NCBI RefSeq assembly: GCF_020883535.1
Contig: NZ_CP086654.1
Coordinates: 1,612,001-1,676,000 of the forward strand
Length of the DNA stretch: 64,000 nt
Direction of reading: 5' to 3'
Origin: Staphylococcus ratti
Lineage (GTDB): Bacteria; Bacillota; Bacilli; Staphylococcales; Staphylococcaceae
The notes under the pieces are model-generated. The model did no database searches, had not been told where the DNA came from, and saw only the letters and a program-made list of their open reading frames with translations. A program made the translations under genes and the position numbers. This document shows, piece by piece, positions 20,566 to 31,660 of the stretch (the stretch's first letter is position 1; every line of letters begins with the position of its first letter).

Positions 20566-21594
20566 CTACACCCCCATAAGACGAATCGGCGTAGGTTCTT
20601 CAGCAATATGTCCAATAGTATAAGCATCTACGTTAGCTTGTTTTAAAATGGCGTGTACACTTGCTTCATCTTCAGCGGATACCACCATCGTGTAACCAAT
20701 ACCCATATTAAAAATATTGTACATTTCATCAGTTTTAATCTGCCCTTGTTCTTGTAACCACTCAAAAATACGCGGCGTTGGAAATGATGTCGTATCAATG
20801 ACTGCTGTCTTACCTTCAGGCAATGCGCGAGGAATATTTTCGTAAAAACCACCGCCTGTAACATGTGTCATCGCTTTAATGTTCACTTGTTTTTTAACTT
20901 CTAAAACCGGTTTAACATAAAGTGCAGTCGGCTTTAAAAATACATCTAAATAAGACGCATCCGCTTCAAACATTTCATTGATATCAATGTTAGATTGTTC
21001 AATTAATTTGCGGACTAAACTGTAACCATTTGAATGGATGCCATGTGAAGCTAAACCTATAATAATGTCGCCTTTTTCTACAGTACTGCCATCTATATAT
21101 TCATCTTTTTCTACAGCACCTACTGCAAAGCCAGCAACATCATATTCACCTTCGTGGTACATTTCACCCATTTCAGCTGTTTCGCCACCAATGAGTGCCA
21201 TCCCAGTTTCTTGGCAACCATCACTTATTCCTTTAACAATTTGTTCAATAACTTCAGGCACAACTTTATGCGTCGCAATATAATCTAAAAAGTACAACGG
21301 TTCTGCGCCAGTTGTTAAAATATCATTGGCACACATTGCTACGGCGTCTATCCCTATTGAATCATGGCGTTGATGATCTATCGCTAATTTCAATTTCGTT
21401 CCAACACCATCTGTACCTGATACTAAAACAGGCGCTTTCATATTAAGTTGGGATAAATCAAAAGTAGCACCAAATCCGCCTAAACCTCCAAGGACTTCTT
21501 TACGCATTGTACGTTCAACATGACTCGACATGCGTTTAACCGCTTGATATCCTGCTTCAATATCTACGCCAGCTTGCTTGTATGATTCAGCCAT
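20566..21594 (-). CDS. purM: Phosphoribosylformylglycinamidine cyclo-ligase
   Basis: AIR synthetase, step 5 of purine synthesis, of the PurM/SelD/HypE fold. The sequence has the [14 protein letters not shown] nucleotide/metal-binding motif and IGGETAEMG. At 342 residues it has the expected length. It sits between purF and purN with gaps of a few bases. No unusual features are seen. Confidence 0.95.
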   Translation of the reverse strand: MAESYKQAGVDIEAGYQAVKRMSSHVERTMRKEVLGGLGGFGATFDLSQLNMKAPVLVSGTDGVGTKLKLAIDHQRHDSIGIDAVAMCANDILTTGAEPLYFLDYIATHKVVPEVIEQIVKGISDGCQETGMALIGGETAEMGEMYHEGEYDVAGFAVGAVEKDEYIDGSTVEKGDIIIGLASHGIHSNGYSLVRKLIEQSNIDINEMFEADASYLDVFLKPTALYVKPVLEVKKQVNIKAMTHVTGGGFYENIPRALPEGKTAVIDTTSFPTPRIFEWLQEQGQIKTDEMYNIFNMGIGYTMVVSAEDEASVHAILKQANVDAYTIGHIAEEPTPIRLMGV

Positions 21595-21598
21595 TCTT

Positions 21599-23020
21599 TT
21601 ACACTCCTCTTCGCTTCAATTCTTTTGCTACAGGTAATTCATGGTCTATGATTTCAATTGGGTAATGTCCTGTAAAGCACGCATTACATTCACCTTTTGA
21701 ACCATATTGCTTAAATACGTCATGCATCCCCTCAACAGAAAGGTAAGTTAAAGAGTCCGCACCAATTTTGTCTCTAATTTCATCAAGATCATATTGTGCT
21801 GCCATAAGCTCTTCATGTGTCGATACGTCGATACCGTAATAACATGGATTTTTCAAAGGTGGCGAAGATATGCCCATATGCACTTCTTTAGCACCAGCCG
21901 ACTTTAACGTCTTGACGATATGTTTACTTGTTGTCCCACGTACAATCGAATCATCAATTACAACGACACGCTTCCCATCTATAACATCTCGTATAGGCGC
22001 ATGTTTCATACGTACTTGTCGCTCACGTACAGCTTGATCCGGCGTAATAAACGTACGTCCAATATAACGATTTTTTAATAATCCTTGTTCATTTGTAACA
22101 CCTGAAACTTCTGAAAAACCTTTTGCTGCTTGTAGAGATGAATCTGGTACGCCGATCACGATATCTGCTTCTACATCCATTTCCTTTGCCAGTTGTCTGC
22201 CAAGTGCTTTTCTAACTTGATAAATTGAATGTTTGCGAAACTCAGAGTCAGGTCTAGCAAAATAAACATATTCCATAGAACACATGCGATGATCAATGTC
22301 TGCCGTATAATGATCGTAATCTACATCGTCTTCATTAGAAAATGTAATAAGTTCACCCGGTTCAATATCGCGAATATATTCTGCACCAATTGCTGTAAAT
22401 GCGCATGTTTCACTCGCAACACAGTAAGCACCGTCTACTTTACCTAACATAAGCGGTCTTACACCTCTATGATCACGCGTTGCAGTCAATTGCTGTTCAT
22501 TTAAAATAACGCAACTAAACGCGCCTTTCATCTGATTTAATGCAGACTTTTGATTTGTTTTAATGTGCTTGGAAGTACCTTTAATCAGTAAATGTGCGAG
22601 AACTTCAGAGTCACTCGTCGTTTGAAAAATGCCTCCCGTAGATTCAATTGCACGGCGCAGTTGCATTGCATTTGTTAAATTCCCGTTGTGCGCCAATCCA
22701 AGATCACCTTTAGAGTGTTTAAATAAGAAAGGTTGGACATTGGATACTTCACTCGCACCTGTTGTAGCGTAACGGACATGTCCAATTGCATGTTTGTAAC
22801 CTTCTAATGACTTAAGTTGTGCATCAGAAATAGCTTCAGTTAACAATCCCATTCCTCTAGCCCCAAAAAGTTGTTCTCCGTTCGAACAAACAATTCCAGC
22901 GCCTTCTTGACCACGATGTTGTAAACTATGCAAAGCAAGATAGGTTAAATGTGCTGCATGTGGATGATTCCAAATTCCGAAAATACCGCATTCTTCATTT
23001 AATCCACGGATGTCATACAT
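21599..23020 (-). CDS. purF: Amidophosphoribosyltransferase
   Basis: Commits PRPP to purine synthesis by transferring glutamine amide nitrogen. A 10-residue propeptide precedes Cys11 (ECGIFGIW), the N-terminal nucleophile after processing. The PRPP motif [14 protein letters not shown] follows, and the ECNACFTG cysteines near the C-terminus fit the iron-sulfur ligands of Bacillus-type PurF. The start overlaps the purL 3' end by 22 bases. The chain has 473 residues. Confidence 0.95.
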   Translation of the reverse strand: MYDIRGLNEECGIFGIWNHPHAAHLTYLALHSLQHRGQEGAGIVCSNGEQLFGARGMGLLTEAISDAQLKSLEGYKHAIGHVRYATTGASEVSNVQPFLFKHSKGDLGLAHNGNLTNAMQLRRAIESTGGIFQTTSDSEVLAHLLIKGTSKHIKTNQKSALNQMKGAFSCVILNEQQLTATRDHRGVRPLMLGKVDGAYCVASETCAFTAIGAEYIRDIEPGELITFSNEDDVDYDHYTADIDHRMCSMEYVYFARPDSEFRKHSIYQVRKALGRQLAKEMDVEADIVIGVPDSSLQAAKGFSEVSGVTNEQGLLKNRYIGRTFITPDQAVRERQVRMKHAPIRDVIDGKRVVVIDDSIVRGTTSKHIVKTLKSAGAKEVHMGISSPPLKNPCYYGIDVSTHEELMAAQYDLDEIRDKIGADSLTYLSVEGMHDVFKQYGSKGECNACFTGHYPIEIIDHELPVAKELKRRGV

Positions 23021-25188
23021 GCCTCAATTGCTCCTTCCCATTCACGTTTTAATTCAGACGTATGACGTTCAATTGTTGCATCTGTGCCACGCACGTTAAA
23101 TACATCTTTATCCGTAAATGTTCCAATTTTAACTGCATCTTCCATATCAAAGTGTTGTCCTTCTTTAACGCTGACAATGTAGCGTCCTGGTGTTTCACTA
23201 AAGAAAAGTTCTCGAGAAAATGGCAACGTTGCTTCTACACCTAAACTATAGTGTGCACTCATTCGTGCCAATGTGATTAAAGCGCCACCTTTACCTACAG
23301 TTTGAACATGTGATAATTGTCCTGAACGGATCGCTTCTCGAATTGTTTCTCCACGTTTAGCTTCTTCCGTTAAATCTACATGTTCCGCTTCATGATTAAC
23401 ACGTTGGTATAATAACTTTTCAATTTGGCTACCGCCAAAATGCGCTTCAGTTTTACCAACAAGATACAATGTATCTCTAGCTTGTGGCTGGAATGTTTCA
23501 AGATATTTAATATCTTCAATTAATCCGACCATCCCTACAACTGGTGTTGGGAAAATAGATGATGTACGTGTTTCGTTATAAAGTGACACGTTACCTGACA
23601 CAACAGGCGTGTTTAATACATCACACGCTTCTGCCATACCACGTGTTGAATCAATTAATTGTTGATATATTTCTTTCTTTTCCGGCGAACCATAATTAAG
23701 GCAGTCCGTCATCGCTAATGGTTTCGCACCCACTGCAATTAAATTGCGATAAGCTTCAGCAACAACCATCTTTCCACCTTCATATGGATCATTAAATACA
23801 TAACGCGCTTCTCCATCTATCGTTGAAGCTATCGCTTTATTTGTACCTTCTACACGTACAACAGAAGCTTGAAGACCTGGTTTCACAATTGTATTTGCGC
23901 CGACTTGTTGGTCATATCGTGAATATAAATAGCGTTTAGAGGCAATTGTTGGATGCGTTAATAACTTAGTAAAAACTTCCTCAGCATCAATATTTGAATA
24001 ATCACGTTTTTCAGGCGTATAGTCTGGTTTTTCTCCTTCTAAAACATATACTGGTGCTTCATCTGCAAGTGGTTCTACAGGAATATCAGCAAAAACTTCA
24101 CCTTCATATGTTAATACAAAGCGATTTGTATCTGTCACTTTACCGATAACTGCACTGTCTAACTCATAAAAATCAAATAAATCTAAGAACTTTTGCTCTG
24201 TTCCTTTTTTAACTACTAACAACATACGTTCTTGTGTCTCTGAAAGCATCATTTCATATGGTGAAATACCTTCTTCACGTACAGGTACTTTTTCAAGTTC
24301 TAAATGGATACCACTTCCACCTTTAGCAGCCATTTCAGATGAAGATGACGTTAAACCTGCTGCCCCCATATCTTGAATACCTACAAGCTCATCGTACTGA
24401 ATCGCTTCTAAAGTCGCTTCCATTAATTTCTTACCTACAAATGGATCACCAATTTGTACTGAAGGTCGTTTACTTTCACTTTCTTCAGTAAGTTCTTCAG
24501 AAGCAAACGTTGCACCATGAATACCATCACGTCCTGTTTTCAAACCAACATAAATAACAGAGTTGCCTTCACCTTTGGCTGTTCCTTTTTGAATCATGTT
24601 ATGGTCGATTACACCGACACACATCGCATTAACAAGCGGATTACCATCATAACGCTCATCAAATTCTATTTCGCCTGCCGTTGTTGGGATACCAATACAA
24701 TTTCCGTAACCACCAATACCCGCAACAACACCACGACATAGACGTCTGTTAGTCTTTTCATTTAACTCACCAAATCGTAAACTATTTAAAAGGTTGATTG
24801 GACGTGCACCAATAGAAACGATGTCACGTATAATACCGCCGACGCCTGTCGCCGCACCTTGGTAAGGCTCAATGGCTGAAGGGTGATTGTGGGACTCTAC
24901 TTTGAAAACAACAGCTTGTTCATCACCAATATCAACAACGCCGGCACCTTCACCTGGCCCCATTAATACATGCTCACCAGTTGTAGGAAATTGTTTAAGA
25001 AACGGTTTTGAATGTTTGTATGAACAATGTTCACTCCACATCACGGAAAAGATACCAATTTCCGTAAAATTAGGATTACGTCCTAAAATACCTTGAACTT
25101 TTTCAAATTCTGCGTCACTTAAACCCATGTCTTGATATAACTTTTCACTTTTAACCTCTTCTGCAGTAGGTTCTAAAAATTTAGGCAT
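22999..25188 (-). CDS. purL: Phosphoribosylformylglycinamidine synthase subunit PurL
   Basis: Small-type PurL that acts with PurQ and PurS to make FGAM, step 4. Motifs include [24 protein letters not shown] and the [17 protein letters not shown] substrate loop. ATG 25188 is chosen because GGAGGGAACAAC precedes it; the longer in-frame start at 25221 lies inside purQ. The resulting 729 residues equal the S. aureus protein. It overlaps purQ by eight bases and purF by 22. Confidence 0.95.
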   Translation of the reverse strand: MPKFLEPTAEEVKSEKLYQDMGLSDAEFEKVQGILGRNPNFTEIGIFSVMWSEHCSYKHSKPFLKQFPTTGEHVLMGPGEGAGVVDIGDEQAVVFKVESHNHPSAIEPYQGAATGVGGIIRDIVSIGARPINLLNSLRFGELNEKTNRRLCRGVVAGIGGYGNCIGIPTTAGEIEFDERYDGNPLVNAMCVGVIDHNMIQKGTAKGEGNSVIYVGLKTGRDGIHGATFASEELTEESESKRPSVQIGDPFVGKKLMEATLEAIQYDELVGIQDMGAAGLTSSSSEMAAKGGSGIHLELEKVPVREEGISPYEMMLSETQERMLLVVKKGTEQKFLDLFDFYELDSAVIGKVTDTNRFVLTYEGEVFADIPVEPLADEAPVYVLEGEKPDYTPEKRDYSNIDAEEVFTKLLTHPTIASKRYLYSRYDQQVGANTIVKPGLQASVVRVEGTNKAIASTIDGEARYVFNDPYEGGKMVVAEAYRNLIAVGAKPLAMTDCLNYGSPEKKEIYQQLIDSTRGMAEACDVLNTPVVSGNVSLYNETRTSSIFPTPVVGMVGLIEDIKYLETFQPQARDTLYLVGKTEAHFGGSQIEKLLYQRVNHEAEHVDLTEEAKRGETIREAIRSGQLSHVQTVGKGGALITLARMSAHYSLGVEATLPFSRELFFSETPGRYIVSVKEGQHFDMEDAVKIGTFTDKDVFNVRGTDATIERHTSELKREWEGAIEACMTSVD

Positions 25189-25852
25189 GTTGTTCCCTCC
25201 AACTTTTGACCATTGATTCAAATAATTTCACACCACTATCAGTTCCTAAAATCATTTCTAACGCACGTTCAGGGTGAGGCATCATACCACATACATTGCC
25301 TTCTTTTGAAACAATCCCTGCAATATCTTCATATGAACCATTAGGGTTTTCATTGTATTTCAAAATAATTTGATTGTTACGAACTAAGTCATTATATATT
25401 TCTTCTGTACAATAGTAATGACCTTCTCCATGTGCTACCGGATAAATCACTTCTTCGCCTTCATCATATAAATTAGTAAATGGTGTCTGTGCATTCGTAA
25501 TTGTTAAACGTTCATTTCTGCTTACAAACAAATGACTGTCATTATGCAATAAAGCTCCTGGAAGCAGTCCAATCTCTGTTAAAATTTGAAAACCGTTACA
25601 CACACCTAAGACAGGTTTCCCTTCTGCAGCTAAACGTTTTACTTCATTAATAATAGGTGCCACACTTGCAACAGCCCCAGAGCGTAAATAATCTCCAAAT
25701 GAAAATCCACCAGGAATTAACACCCCATCAAAACCTTCTAAAGACGTTTCACGATAATCTACATAATCAGCCTCTACTCCTGACTTAATGGCTGCATTAT
25801 ACATATCGCGGTCACAATTAGATCCCGGAAATTTAAGTACCGCAAATTTCAT
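25181..25852 (-). CDS. purQ: Phosphoribosylformylglycinamidine synthase glutaminase PurQ
   Basis: Class I glutamine amidotransferase subunit that feeds ammonia to PurL. The catalytic Cys is in [11 protein letters not shown] and the His-Glu pair in MMPHPERAL. At 223 residues the length is normal. Its ATG overlaps the purS stop by one base and its 3' end overlaps purL, as expected for tightly coupled complex subunits. Confidence 0.95.
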   Translation of the reverse strand: MKFAVLKFPGSNCDRDMYNAAIKSGVEADYVDYRETSLEGFDGVLIPGGFSFGDYLRSGAVASVAPIINEVKRLAAEGKPVLGVCNGFQILTEIGLLPGALLHNDSHLFVSRNERLTITNAQTPFTNLYDEGEEVIYPVAHGEGHYYCTEEIYNDLVRNNQIILKYNENPNGSYEDIAGIVSKEGNVCGMMPHPERALEMILGTDSGVKLFESMVKSWREQHA

Positions 25853-26121
25853 TAGACATTCTCCTTTTCTGAAGCGTCACCTAAAATTGTATAGCTGTAT
25901 TCTTCAATAACAGTGTTCGCAAATAGCTTTTCACTTAGCGTCGTAACAACATTGTGAATCGCTTCGTCCGTTGCTTCATCGACAGTTAAATAAAGTACTT
26001 TTCCTACTCGGATATCATTGACTTGCGCATAACCTAAATCGTGTACTGCACGTGTTAATGCTTGTCCTTGTGTATCTAAAACTTGTGGTTGTAATGTGAT
26101 GTGTAATTCGATTTTTTTCAT
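25852..26121 (-). CDS. purS: Phosphoribosylformylglycinamidine synthase subunit PurS
   Basis: Small dimeric scaffold that bridges PurQ and PurL in the FGAM synthase complex. It has 89 residues, slightly acidic at the C-terminus, with the [11 protein letters not shown] strand typical of the family. It overlaps purC by four bases and purQ by one. Confidence 0.92.
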   Translation of the reverse strand: MKKIELHITLQPQVLDTQGQALTRAVHDLGYAQVNDIRVGKVLYLTVDEATDEAIHNVVTTLSEKLFANTVIEEYSYTILGDASEKENV

Positions 26122-26831
26122 GATTTAAGAGCCTCCAGTTTATTTAAAAATGATTCATACGTGTCTATTAAAGAGCCTGTGTCATTGCGATAAACATCTT
26201 TATCAAAATTTTCACCCGTTGTTTTATCCCAAATTCGACAAGTATCAGGGGAAATTTCATCCGCAAGCAATAAGTGGCCTTCTGCATCTTTACCAAATTC
26301 AATTTTGAAATCCACTAAATCCAAGTCCATTTCATTCATTAATTGTACTAATGCTTGATTGACTTGTAGCGCTTGTGCTTTTAAACTTTTAATTTCGTCT
26401 TCATCTGCAATGTGTAATAATTTAATATGATCTTCAGTAATAAGGGGATCATTGAGTTCATCTTTTTTGTAGAAAAATTCCACGAGTGGTACTTCAAATC
26501 GATGCCCACTTTCGATGCCGAGACGTTTTGTTATTGAACCCGCAGCTATATTTCGTACAACTACTTCTAATGGAACGATATTTACAGACTGTACAATTTG
26601 TTCTGTTTCAGAAATGCGACGAATAAAGTGACTTTTCACTCCATGTTGAGCAATATAATTAAATATTTCAGAAGTGATTCTGTTATTCAATCGCCCTTTC
26701 CCTTTCATCTCATCTTTTTTAGCACCATTTCCTGCTGTTACTTCATCTTTATATTCGATACGCAGTGTGTGTGGTTGTTCTGTTTCAAATACGCGTTTGG
26801 CCTTTCCTTCATAAACTAAAGCGTTACTCAT
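26118..26831 (-). CDS. purC: SAICAR synthetase
   Basis: Ligates aspartate to CAIR using ATP, step 8 of the pathway. The sequence shows [11 protein letters not shown] at the N-terminus, the VRNIAAGS motif and the late [12 protein letters not shown] motif, all typical. It has 237 residues. ATG 26831 overlaps the purK stop by four bases. Confidence 0.95.
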   Translation of the reverse strand: MSNALVYEGKAKRVFETEQPHTLRIEYKDEVTAGNGAKKDEMKGKGRLNNRITSEIFNYIAQHGVKSHFIRRISETEQIVQSVNIVPLEVVVRNIAAGSITKRLGIESGHRFEVPLVEFFYKKDELNDPLITEDHIKLLHIADEDEIKSLKAQALQVNQALVQLMNEMDLDLVDFKIEFGKDAEGHLLLADEISPDTCRIWDKTTGENFDKDVYRNDTGSLIDTYESFLNKLEALKS

Positions 26832-27955
26832 GATTGTCTCCCTTCAAAGTAATTTATTAAATCGCTTTCTACTGTTTCAATATCATTTGTCAGTTGTGTA
26901 AGATGCCCCATCTTACGCAATGGCTTGCGAGATGTTTTACCGTAAATGTGAACATGCCATTCAGGATGAGACGCAAAAACGTCTTCAAGCAAGTCCAAAT
27001 CTTTTCCAAGTAAGTTCATCATCACAGCTGGTTTTAATAACTGAATCTCTGGCGGCAATTGCTGGCCTGTAACAGCCATAATATGTGTGTCAAATTGTGA
27101 ATAGTCACATGCTTCTATTGAATAATGTCCAGAATTGTGTGGTCTAGGTGCAATTTCGTTTACATATAATTCATCATTTTCGTCAATAAAAAATTCAACT
27201 GTAAAAGTTCCTATAAAATGAATGGCTTGTGTAATCTTTCGAACTTCTTCTTGCGCAATCGCGGTATGATGCACTCTTGCAGGAACAACCGTTTTGAAAA
27301 GAATTTGATTACGATGTTCATTTTCTTGAAGTGGGAAAAATAATATTTCACCGTTTAAACCTCTAGTGACTGTCAACGAAACTTCACGTTTTAATTCAAG
27401 AAATTGTTCTGCGACACATTCTTGTTCTTGGATAAGTGCAAGTGCTTCTTCTAATTTCTGCTCTGAATCCACAAATACTTGTCCTTTACCGTCATAACCA
27501 CCAAAACGGGTTTTTAACATAAATGGATAACCCAGTTCCTTAACCGCCATATTCAAATCATTCGGCGAAGTCACTTGAACAAATGGTACGACTCGTGCAC
27601 CCGCATTTTGAATAGATTGTTTTTCTATTAGGCGATCTTGCAAGCGTTGAATGGCATCATAACCTTGTGGCACATTAAAACGCTCTGTTAATTTTTGAAG
27701 TTGTTTAGCGTTAATATTTTCAAACTCATAAGTGATCACATCAGATTTCGTTCCTAATTCCTCCAAAGCCTCCGCATCATCGTAAGCTGCATGAATAAAT
27801 TCATGTGCGACGTATTGCGTAGGGCACGCTGCATCTGGGTCTAAAACAATGACACGATAGCCCATCTTTTGAGCAGATTGTGCCATCATTTTTCCAAGTT
27901 GGCCTCCACCAATGATTCCTATCGTTGAACCGAATTTGAGCTTATTGTAGGTCAT
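26828..27955 (-). CDS. purK: 5-(carboxyamino)imidazole ribonucleotide synthase
   Basis: ATP-grasp enzyme that makes N5-CAIR from AIR and bicarbonate. The N-terminal [14 protein letters not shown] nucleotide-fold loop and the [13 protein letters not shown] metal-binding motif are visible. The long in-frame upstream extension lies within purE. I use ATG 27955, preceded by GTGGAGG, giving 375 residues, close to the S. aureus length. It overlaps the purE stop by 14 bases. Confidence 0.93.
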   Translation of the reverse strand: MTYNKLKFGSTIGIIGGGQLGKMMAQSAQKMGYRVIVLDPDAACPTQYVAHEFIHAAYDDAEALEELGTKSDVITYEFENINAKQLQKLTERFNVPQGYDAIQRLQDRLIEKQSIQNAGARVVPFVQVTSPNDLNMAVKELGYPFMLKTRFGGYDGKGQVFVDSEQKLEEALALIQEQECVAEQFLELKREVSLTVTRGLNGEILFFPLQENEHRNQILFKTVVPARVHHTAIAQEEVRKITQAIHFIGTFTVEFFIDENDELYVNEIAPRPHNSGHYSIEACDYSQFDTHIMAVTGQQLPPEIQLLKPAVMMNLLGKDLDLLEDVFASHPEWHVHIYGKTSRKPLRKMGHLTQLTNDIETVESDLINYFEGRQS

Positions 27956-28424
27956 TTTGCATGTCCTCCACTTTTTGAATGAGTGATTGTTCATAAGCGC
28001 TGAGTTGTTGTTGAATTGCTTCATCTGTAGCACCTATGATTCGCGCTGCTAAAATCCCTGCATTTTTTGCACCAGCTTTTCCAATCGCTGTCGTCGCTAC
28101 TGGAATCCCTCCAGGCATTTGTACTATCGAAAGCAAAGAATCTAAACCTTTTAAGCTTTTAGATTCAATCGGCACACCAATTACCGGTAATGTTGTCATA
28201 GACGCGACCATACCAGGTAAGTGAGCTGCTCCACCTGCTCCCGCAATAATGGCACGGAACCCATTGTCATAAGCATGCGTTGCAAAATCGACCATCATAT
28301 GAGGCGTACGATGTGCAGAAACCACCTTTTTATCGTACGGAATATTAAAGTAAACCAACATATCGCATGCCTCTTTCATAATCTGCCAGTCAGATGAACT
28401 GCCCATAATGACTGCAATCTTCAA
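27942..28424 (-). CDS. purE: 5-(carboxyamino)imidazole ribonucleotide mutase
   Basis: Converts N5-CAIR to CAIR and is the first gene of the operon. The family motifs MGSSSDW, SAHRTP and AGGAAHLPGM are intact. A TTG start at 28424 is likely: AAAGGGTG precedes it at good spacing and it gives 160 residues, the normal PurE length beginning with KIAVIMGSSSD. The upstream in-frame ATG codons (28445, 28493) would add an unusual extension. If ATG 28445 is used the protein gains seven residues. Confidence 0.93.
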   Translation of the reverse strand: MKIAVIMGSSSDWQIMKEACDMLVYFNIPYDKKVVSAHRTPHMMVDFATHAYDNGFRAIIAGAGGAAHLPGMVASMTTLPVIGVPIESKSLKGLDSLLSIVQMPGGIPVATTAIGKAGAKNAGILAARIIGATDEAIQQQLSAYEQSLIQKVEDMQNDLQ

Positions 28425-28483
28425 TTTGAACACCCTTTCAATCATTTGAAATACCAAACCAATTAGTTGTATATTACAGGTAT

Positions 28484-28512
28484 AGCATAACAACCAAACA
28501 TGCTTTTTTCAA
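28484..28512 (-). promoter_or_regulatory. Candidate promoter of the pur operon
   Basis: On the minus strand TTGAAA (28512-28507), a 17-base spacer and TATGCT (28489-28484) lie about 60 bases upstream of the TTG start. The PurBoxes are immediately upstream. Confidence 0.6.
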
Positions 28513-28516
28513 TCCA

Positions 28517-28560
28517 AAAATCGAACTTTACAGTATTTTTATTTTAAATATTTCGGTTTT
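28517..28560. promoter_or_regulatory. Two inverted PurBoxes (PurR operator)
   Basis: AAAATCGAACTTT (28517-28529) and ATATTTCGGTTTT (28548-28560) each match the PurR box AWWWCCGAACWWT with one mismatch. They are in opposite orientation, separated by 18 bases, the arrangement bound by PurR upstream of Bacillus and Staphylococcus pur genes. They could also act on folD, which diverges. Confidence 0.75.
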
Positions 28561-28634
28561 TAGACCAAAAACTTGAGAATTGATGTATAATTTACACTAG
28601 AAAGTTCGAATTAACCAAGGGAGGATTTTGTATT

Positions 28635-29492
28635 ATGAGTGCGAAAATTTTAGATGGTAAAGAAATTGCTAAAAATTACCGTCAAGGTTTGCAAGATGAG
28701 GTTGAGATTTTAAAACAAAAAGGCTACACACCAAAATTATCTGTAATCCTAGTAGGTAATGATGGCGCGAGCCAAAGTTATGTACGTTCTAAGAAAAAAG
28801 CAGCTGAAAAAATCGGGATGATTTCAGAAGTCATCCATTTAGAAGAAGATACGTCAGAAGAAGATGTTTTAAAAGAATTAGAACGTTTAAACAATGATGA
28901 AAGTGTCAGCGGTATTCTTGTGCAAGTACCACTACCTGAACAAGTCAATGAACAAAAAGTATTAGATGCCATCGACCCTGATAAAGATGTTGACGGGTTC
29001 CATCCTATCAATATCGGCCGCCTTTATTTAGATCAAGCAAAACTTATTCCATGTACACCTTTAGGCGTTATGGAATTGTTAAAACATGCTGACATCGATT
29101 TAGAAGGTAAAAATGCTGTTGTCATTGGTCGTAGCCACATCGTAGGACAACCTGTATCTAAATTACTCATTCAACAAAATGCTACTGTGACAACCCTACA
29201 TTCACGCAGTCAAAATATTCATGAACACCTTAAAAATGCGGATATTATCGTGAGTGCTGTAGGTCGACCTGGTATGGTGAAAAAAGAAGATGTCAAAGAA
29301 GGCGCTGTTGTAATCGACGTAGGTAATACTCCTGATGAAAACGGTAAATTAAAAGGTGACGTTGAATACGAGGAAGTGTCAGAAGTTGCAGGAGCTATCA
29401 CACCTGTTCCAGGCGGTGTTGGCCCAATGACAATTACAATGGTTTTAAACAATACACTCATTGCTGAAAAGATGCGTCGTGGATTAGAATAG
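28635..29492 (+). CDS. folD: Bifunctional methylenetetrahydrofolate dehydrogenase/cyclohydrolase
   Basis: Interconverts 5,10-methylene-THF and 10-formyl-THF, the formyl donor for PurN and PurH encoded in the neighbouring operon. The catalytic region [16 protein letters not shown] contains the conserved Tyr and Lys; QVPLPEQV and [13 protein letters not shown] (NADP loop) follow. At 285 residues it has the normal length. GGGAGG precedes the ATG. It diverges from purE and may share PurR control. A perfect hairpin follows. Confidence 0.95.
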   Translation: MSAKILDGKEIAKNYRQGLQDEVEILKQKGYTPKLSVILVGNDGASQSYVRSKKKAAEKIGMISEVIHLEEDTSEEDVLKELERLNNDESVSGILVQVPLPEQVNEQKVLDAIDPDKDVDGFHPINIGRLYLDQAKLIPCTPLGVMELLKHADIDLEGKNAVVIGRSHIVGQPVSKLLIQQNATVTTLHSRSQNIHEHLKNADIIVSAVGRPGMVKKEDVKEGAVVIDVGNTPDENGKLKGDVEYEEVSEVAGAITPVPGGVGPMTITMVLNNTLIAEKMRRGLE

Positions 29493-29501
29493 ACAAAAAC
29501 A

Positions 29502-29545
29502 GGAGCATGATGACGAAATCAATCGATTTCGTCATCATGCTCCCG
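29502..29545 (+). terminator. folD terminator
   Basis: A near-perfect 19-bp stem from GGAGCATGATGACG to CGTCATCATGCTCC with a short loop. The following CGTTATTTATTT is only modestly T-rich. Confidence 0.8.
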
Positions 29546-29644
29546 TTATTTATTTAGGATAGGAATTAAGTCACAGCCCTTGCTTGGTTTTATTTAGGTT
29601 TTAGCAGCTTAACGTGAATAAAACAACATTTTAGAGACTTAAGA

Positions 29645-29914
29645 ATGAATTTCATCCATTATGGTAGCAATTTTACATTGGGTTATTTTGAAAAAGAGGG
29701 TAATTTAGGCTTTTATGTTCAGTTAGCACAAGAAGAACGAGGATCATTAAAATGTCTCGCTAGTCTAGCAGGTGGTGCAGCAACAGGAGGTACTTCTTTA
29801 GGTATTGCTAGTACAGGCGTTGGGACAGTTACCCTATCAGTAATTGGGGCTGTTAGTAGCCGAGTAGTTGGTGCTGTTGGCGGCGCAATAACTGGAGTAG
29901 CTACTTTCTATTAA
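29645..29914 (+). CDS. Small Gly/Ala-rich peptide, class II bacteriocin-like
   Basis: An 89-residue open frame. Residues 37-89, from KCLASLAGG onward, are hydrophobic and rich in Gly, Ala, Ser, Thr and Val with several GxxxG pairs, like the mature part of class IIb/Blp-type bacteriocins. Gly pairs occur at 43-44, 48-49 and 79-80. The N-terminal 35 residues do not look like a standard double-glycine leader. ATG 29645 lacks a clear ribosome site, so the true start or an intact state is doubtful. A membrane-protein pseudogene follows 16 bases later. Confidence 0.5.
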   Translation: MNFIHYGSNFTLGYFEKEGNLGFYVQLAQEERGSLKCLASLAGGAATGGTSLGIASTGVGTVTLSVIGAVSSRVVGAVGGAITGVATFY

Positions 29915-29930
29915 CTCTAGGAGTGATACC

Positions 29931-30121
29931 ATGAAAAAATTTTTAATATATGGGTATGTTTATTGTTATTTTTATTGATAATAATGTGGGTAATGGTTAG
30001 TATAAAATTTGGTAATATTAGTACTGTTCATGTATTAACATCTAACTTATTTTTATTCATTGCTTACATACTTTATTTAGTTAAATTCATTCGTTTCAAA
30101 AAAGGAAGAGAAAAATCATAA
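29931..30121 (+). pseudogene. Frameshifted small membrane protein, possible bacteriocin immunity protein
   Basis: ATG 29931 has a good TAGGAGTG site, but its frame stops after 15 codons. Adding one base in the A6/T5 homopolymer at 29934-29944 restores a frame to the TAA at 30119. It reads N-I-W-V-C, a Leu-rich helix, then a second helix around LFLFIAYILYLVKF and a basic tail KKGREKS. That is a plausible 60-residue two-helix membrane protein, and its position after a bacteriocin-like peptide suggests immunity. The indel may be real or a sequencing error. Confidence 0.5.
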
Positions 30122-30206
30122 CCAAGTGAAAACGCGTTTCTTCTTGTCTTGATAATAATGGCGTTGGGACATAATTCCTATCCCCTTTACATTTAACAAC
30201 AACAAT

Positions 30207-30248
30207 AAAACACCACAAAACCTTTCGGACGGTTTTTGTGGTGTTTTT
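30207..30248. terminator. Bidirectional terminator between the peptide locus and hmp
   Basis: AAAACACCACAAAACC pairs with GGTTTTTGTGGTGTTTT with one bulged base, flanked by A- and T-runs. It can serve hmp on the minus strand. Confidence 0.85.
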
Positions 30249-30314
30249 CTTAAGGAACTGAAACCCAATGTTCCAGCCCCGTTTTTATAGAATCGTTGAA
30301 ACCTTTAAGCATTT

Positions 30315-31460
30315 TTATACAGATACACTCAATCTTGGCACAAACGTTTCAAAATGAATGTTATCTTCGTTAAAGTTTAACGCTCGTAATTCTTTGATCA
30401 TCGCCTGTAAGAAAGATGTTCCTCCACATAGATACACTTGTGTGTCTTCTGTTAAATAACGCTTTAGCTCAGCTGATTCTAAATAGCCTTCTTTATCACG
30501 TAAATGATGATGAACATCTGTATTTGTGCCTTGCGCTTTAATCGCTGCAATCTCATCTTTAAATGCCACATCTGCTTCGGAAGCTGCCACATTAATAAAC
30601 TGCGTTTGAGGTGAGACTTTCACCGCTTGACGGTACATTGACACAAGTGGCGTTACGCCTACGCCACTTCCTAAGAAAAGCTGTGGTTTATCCGTATCGT
30701 GTAAATGGAAACCACCTACTGGCGCAGACAAATGAATGTAATCCCCTTCTTTAAATGCATCATGAAGCACTGTAGATACCTCACCTTCATGTCCGTCTTT
30801 CGCTTCACGACGCACACCAAAAGTGATGAAGTTCGTATCGCCATCTATAATCGAATAATGACGTTTTGCACGATACGGCAATGATTCACTTTCTATATCT
30901 ACAGTGATATATTGACCAGGTACAAACTGACTTAAATCAATGTCATCTGATACAACAGTAAACGCTTTAATATTGTGCGTAATTTGCTCGATTTTTTCAA
31001 TCTTGAATGGTTTAAATCCTTCCCAAGCCATCTGATCATAAATGTCTTTTTCAACCTTGATAAAAACATCAGCAATCTCTCCGTATGCTTTACCCCAAGT
31101 TTGAATAATTGGGTGATCCGCTTCAAGACCTACTACTTTTTGAATGGCTGCAAGTAAGTTTTCGCCTACAATAGGATAATGTTCTGGTTGTACATCTAAT
31201 GCGCAATGTTTATATCCAATTTCTTTTACAATTGGTAAAATAGGTGTCAAATCCTCGATATTAACAGCCGCCGCTAATACGGATTGTGCTAATGCTGCAG
31301 ATTGAAAGCCTTTCTTTTGGTTTGTTTGGTTAAACATATTACGTAATTCGGGATGTTGTTTGAACATTCTACCATAAAACTCCGATGTAATTTCCGTCCC
31401 TTTTTCTTTCAATACCGGAACGGTCTCTAAAATAATCCCTTTTTCTTCTTGCGTTAACAT
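30315..31460 (-). CDS. hmp: Flavohaemoglobin (nitric oxide dioxygenase)
   Basis: Converts nitric oxide to nitrate with oxygen and NAD(P)H. The globin domain (residues 1-140) has haem-proximal His85 and distal Tyr29 and Gln53. The FAD domain follows with the RHYSI motif, then an NAD-binding domain with LFLGSGVGVTPL. ATG 31460 is chosen because AGGAGTG is correctly spaced; the ATG at 31466 is too close to it. The resulting 381 residues equal S. aureus Hmp. To my knowledge hmp lies elsewhere in S. aureus, so this location may be clade-specific. Confidence 0.93.
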   Translation of the reverse strand: MLTQEEKGIILETVPVLKEKGTEITSEFYGRMFKQHPELRNMFNQTNQKKGFQSAALAQSVLAAAVNIEDLTPILPIVKEIGYKHCALDVQPEHYPIVGENLLAAIQKVVGLEADHPIIQTWGKAYGEIADVFIKVEKDIYDQMAWEGFKPFKIEKIEQITHNIKAFTVVSDDIDLSQFVPGQYITVDIESESLPYRAKRHYSIIDGDTNFITFGVRREAKDGHEGEVSTVLHDAFKEGDYIHLSAPVGGFHLHDTDKPQLFLGSGVGVTPLVSMYRQAVKVSPQTQFINVAASEADVAFKDEIAAIKAQGTNTDVHHHLRDKEGYLESAELKRYLTEDTQVYLCGGTSFLQAMIKELRALNFNEDNIHFETFVPRLSVSV

Positions 31461-31580
31461 TACCATCACTCCTGTAACAATTTTCCCCTTTATTATTCAT
31501 GCTTTTTCACTTTATTCCTATAGATATGCTCGTCTCTGTTTCACGATCGCCTCATAATGGCTTTACATCATCTTTAAACT

Positions 31581-31592
31581 TTTAGTACTAAA
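31581..31592. promoter_or_regulatory. 12-bp palindrome between hmp and the Ig-like gene
   Basis: TTTAGTACTAAA is a perfect palindrome centred between the two divergent genes, 29 bases before a TATAAT box (31621-31626) that probably belongs to the plus-strand gene. The binding protein is unknown. Confidence 0.35.
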
Positions 31593-31660
31593 GATTGATT
31601 TTATTGTTGTGTGAAATAGGTATAATGTAATTGTATAGAAACAAATGGAGGCTAGAGCCA

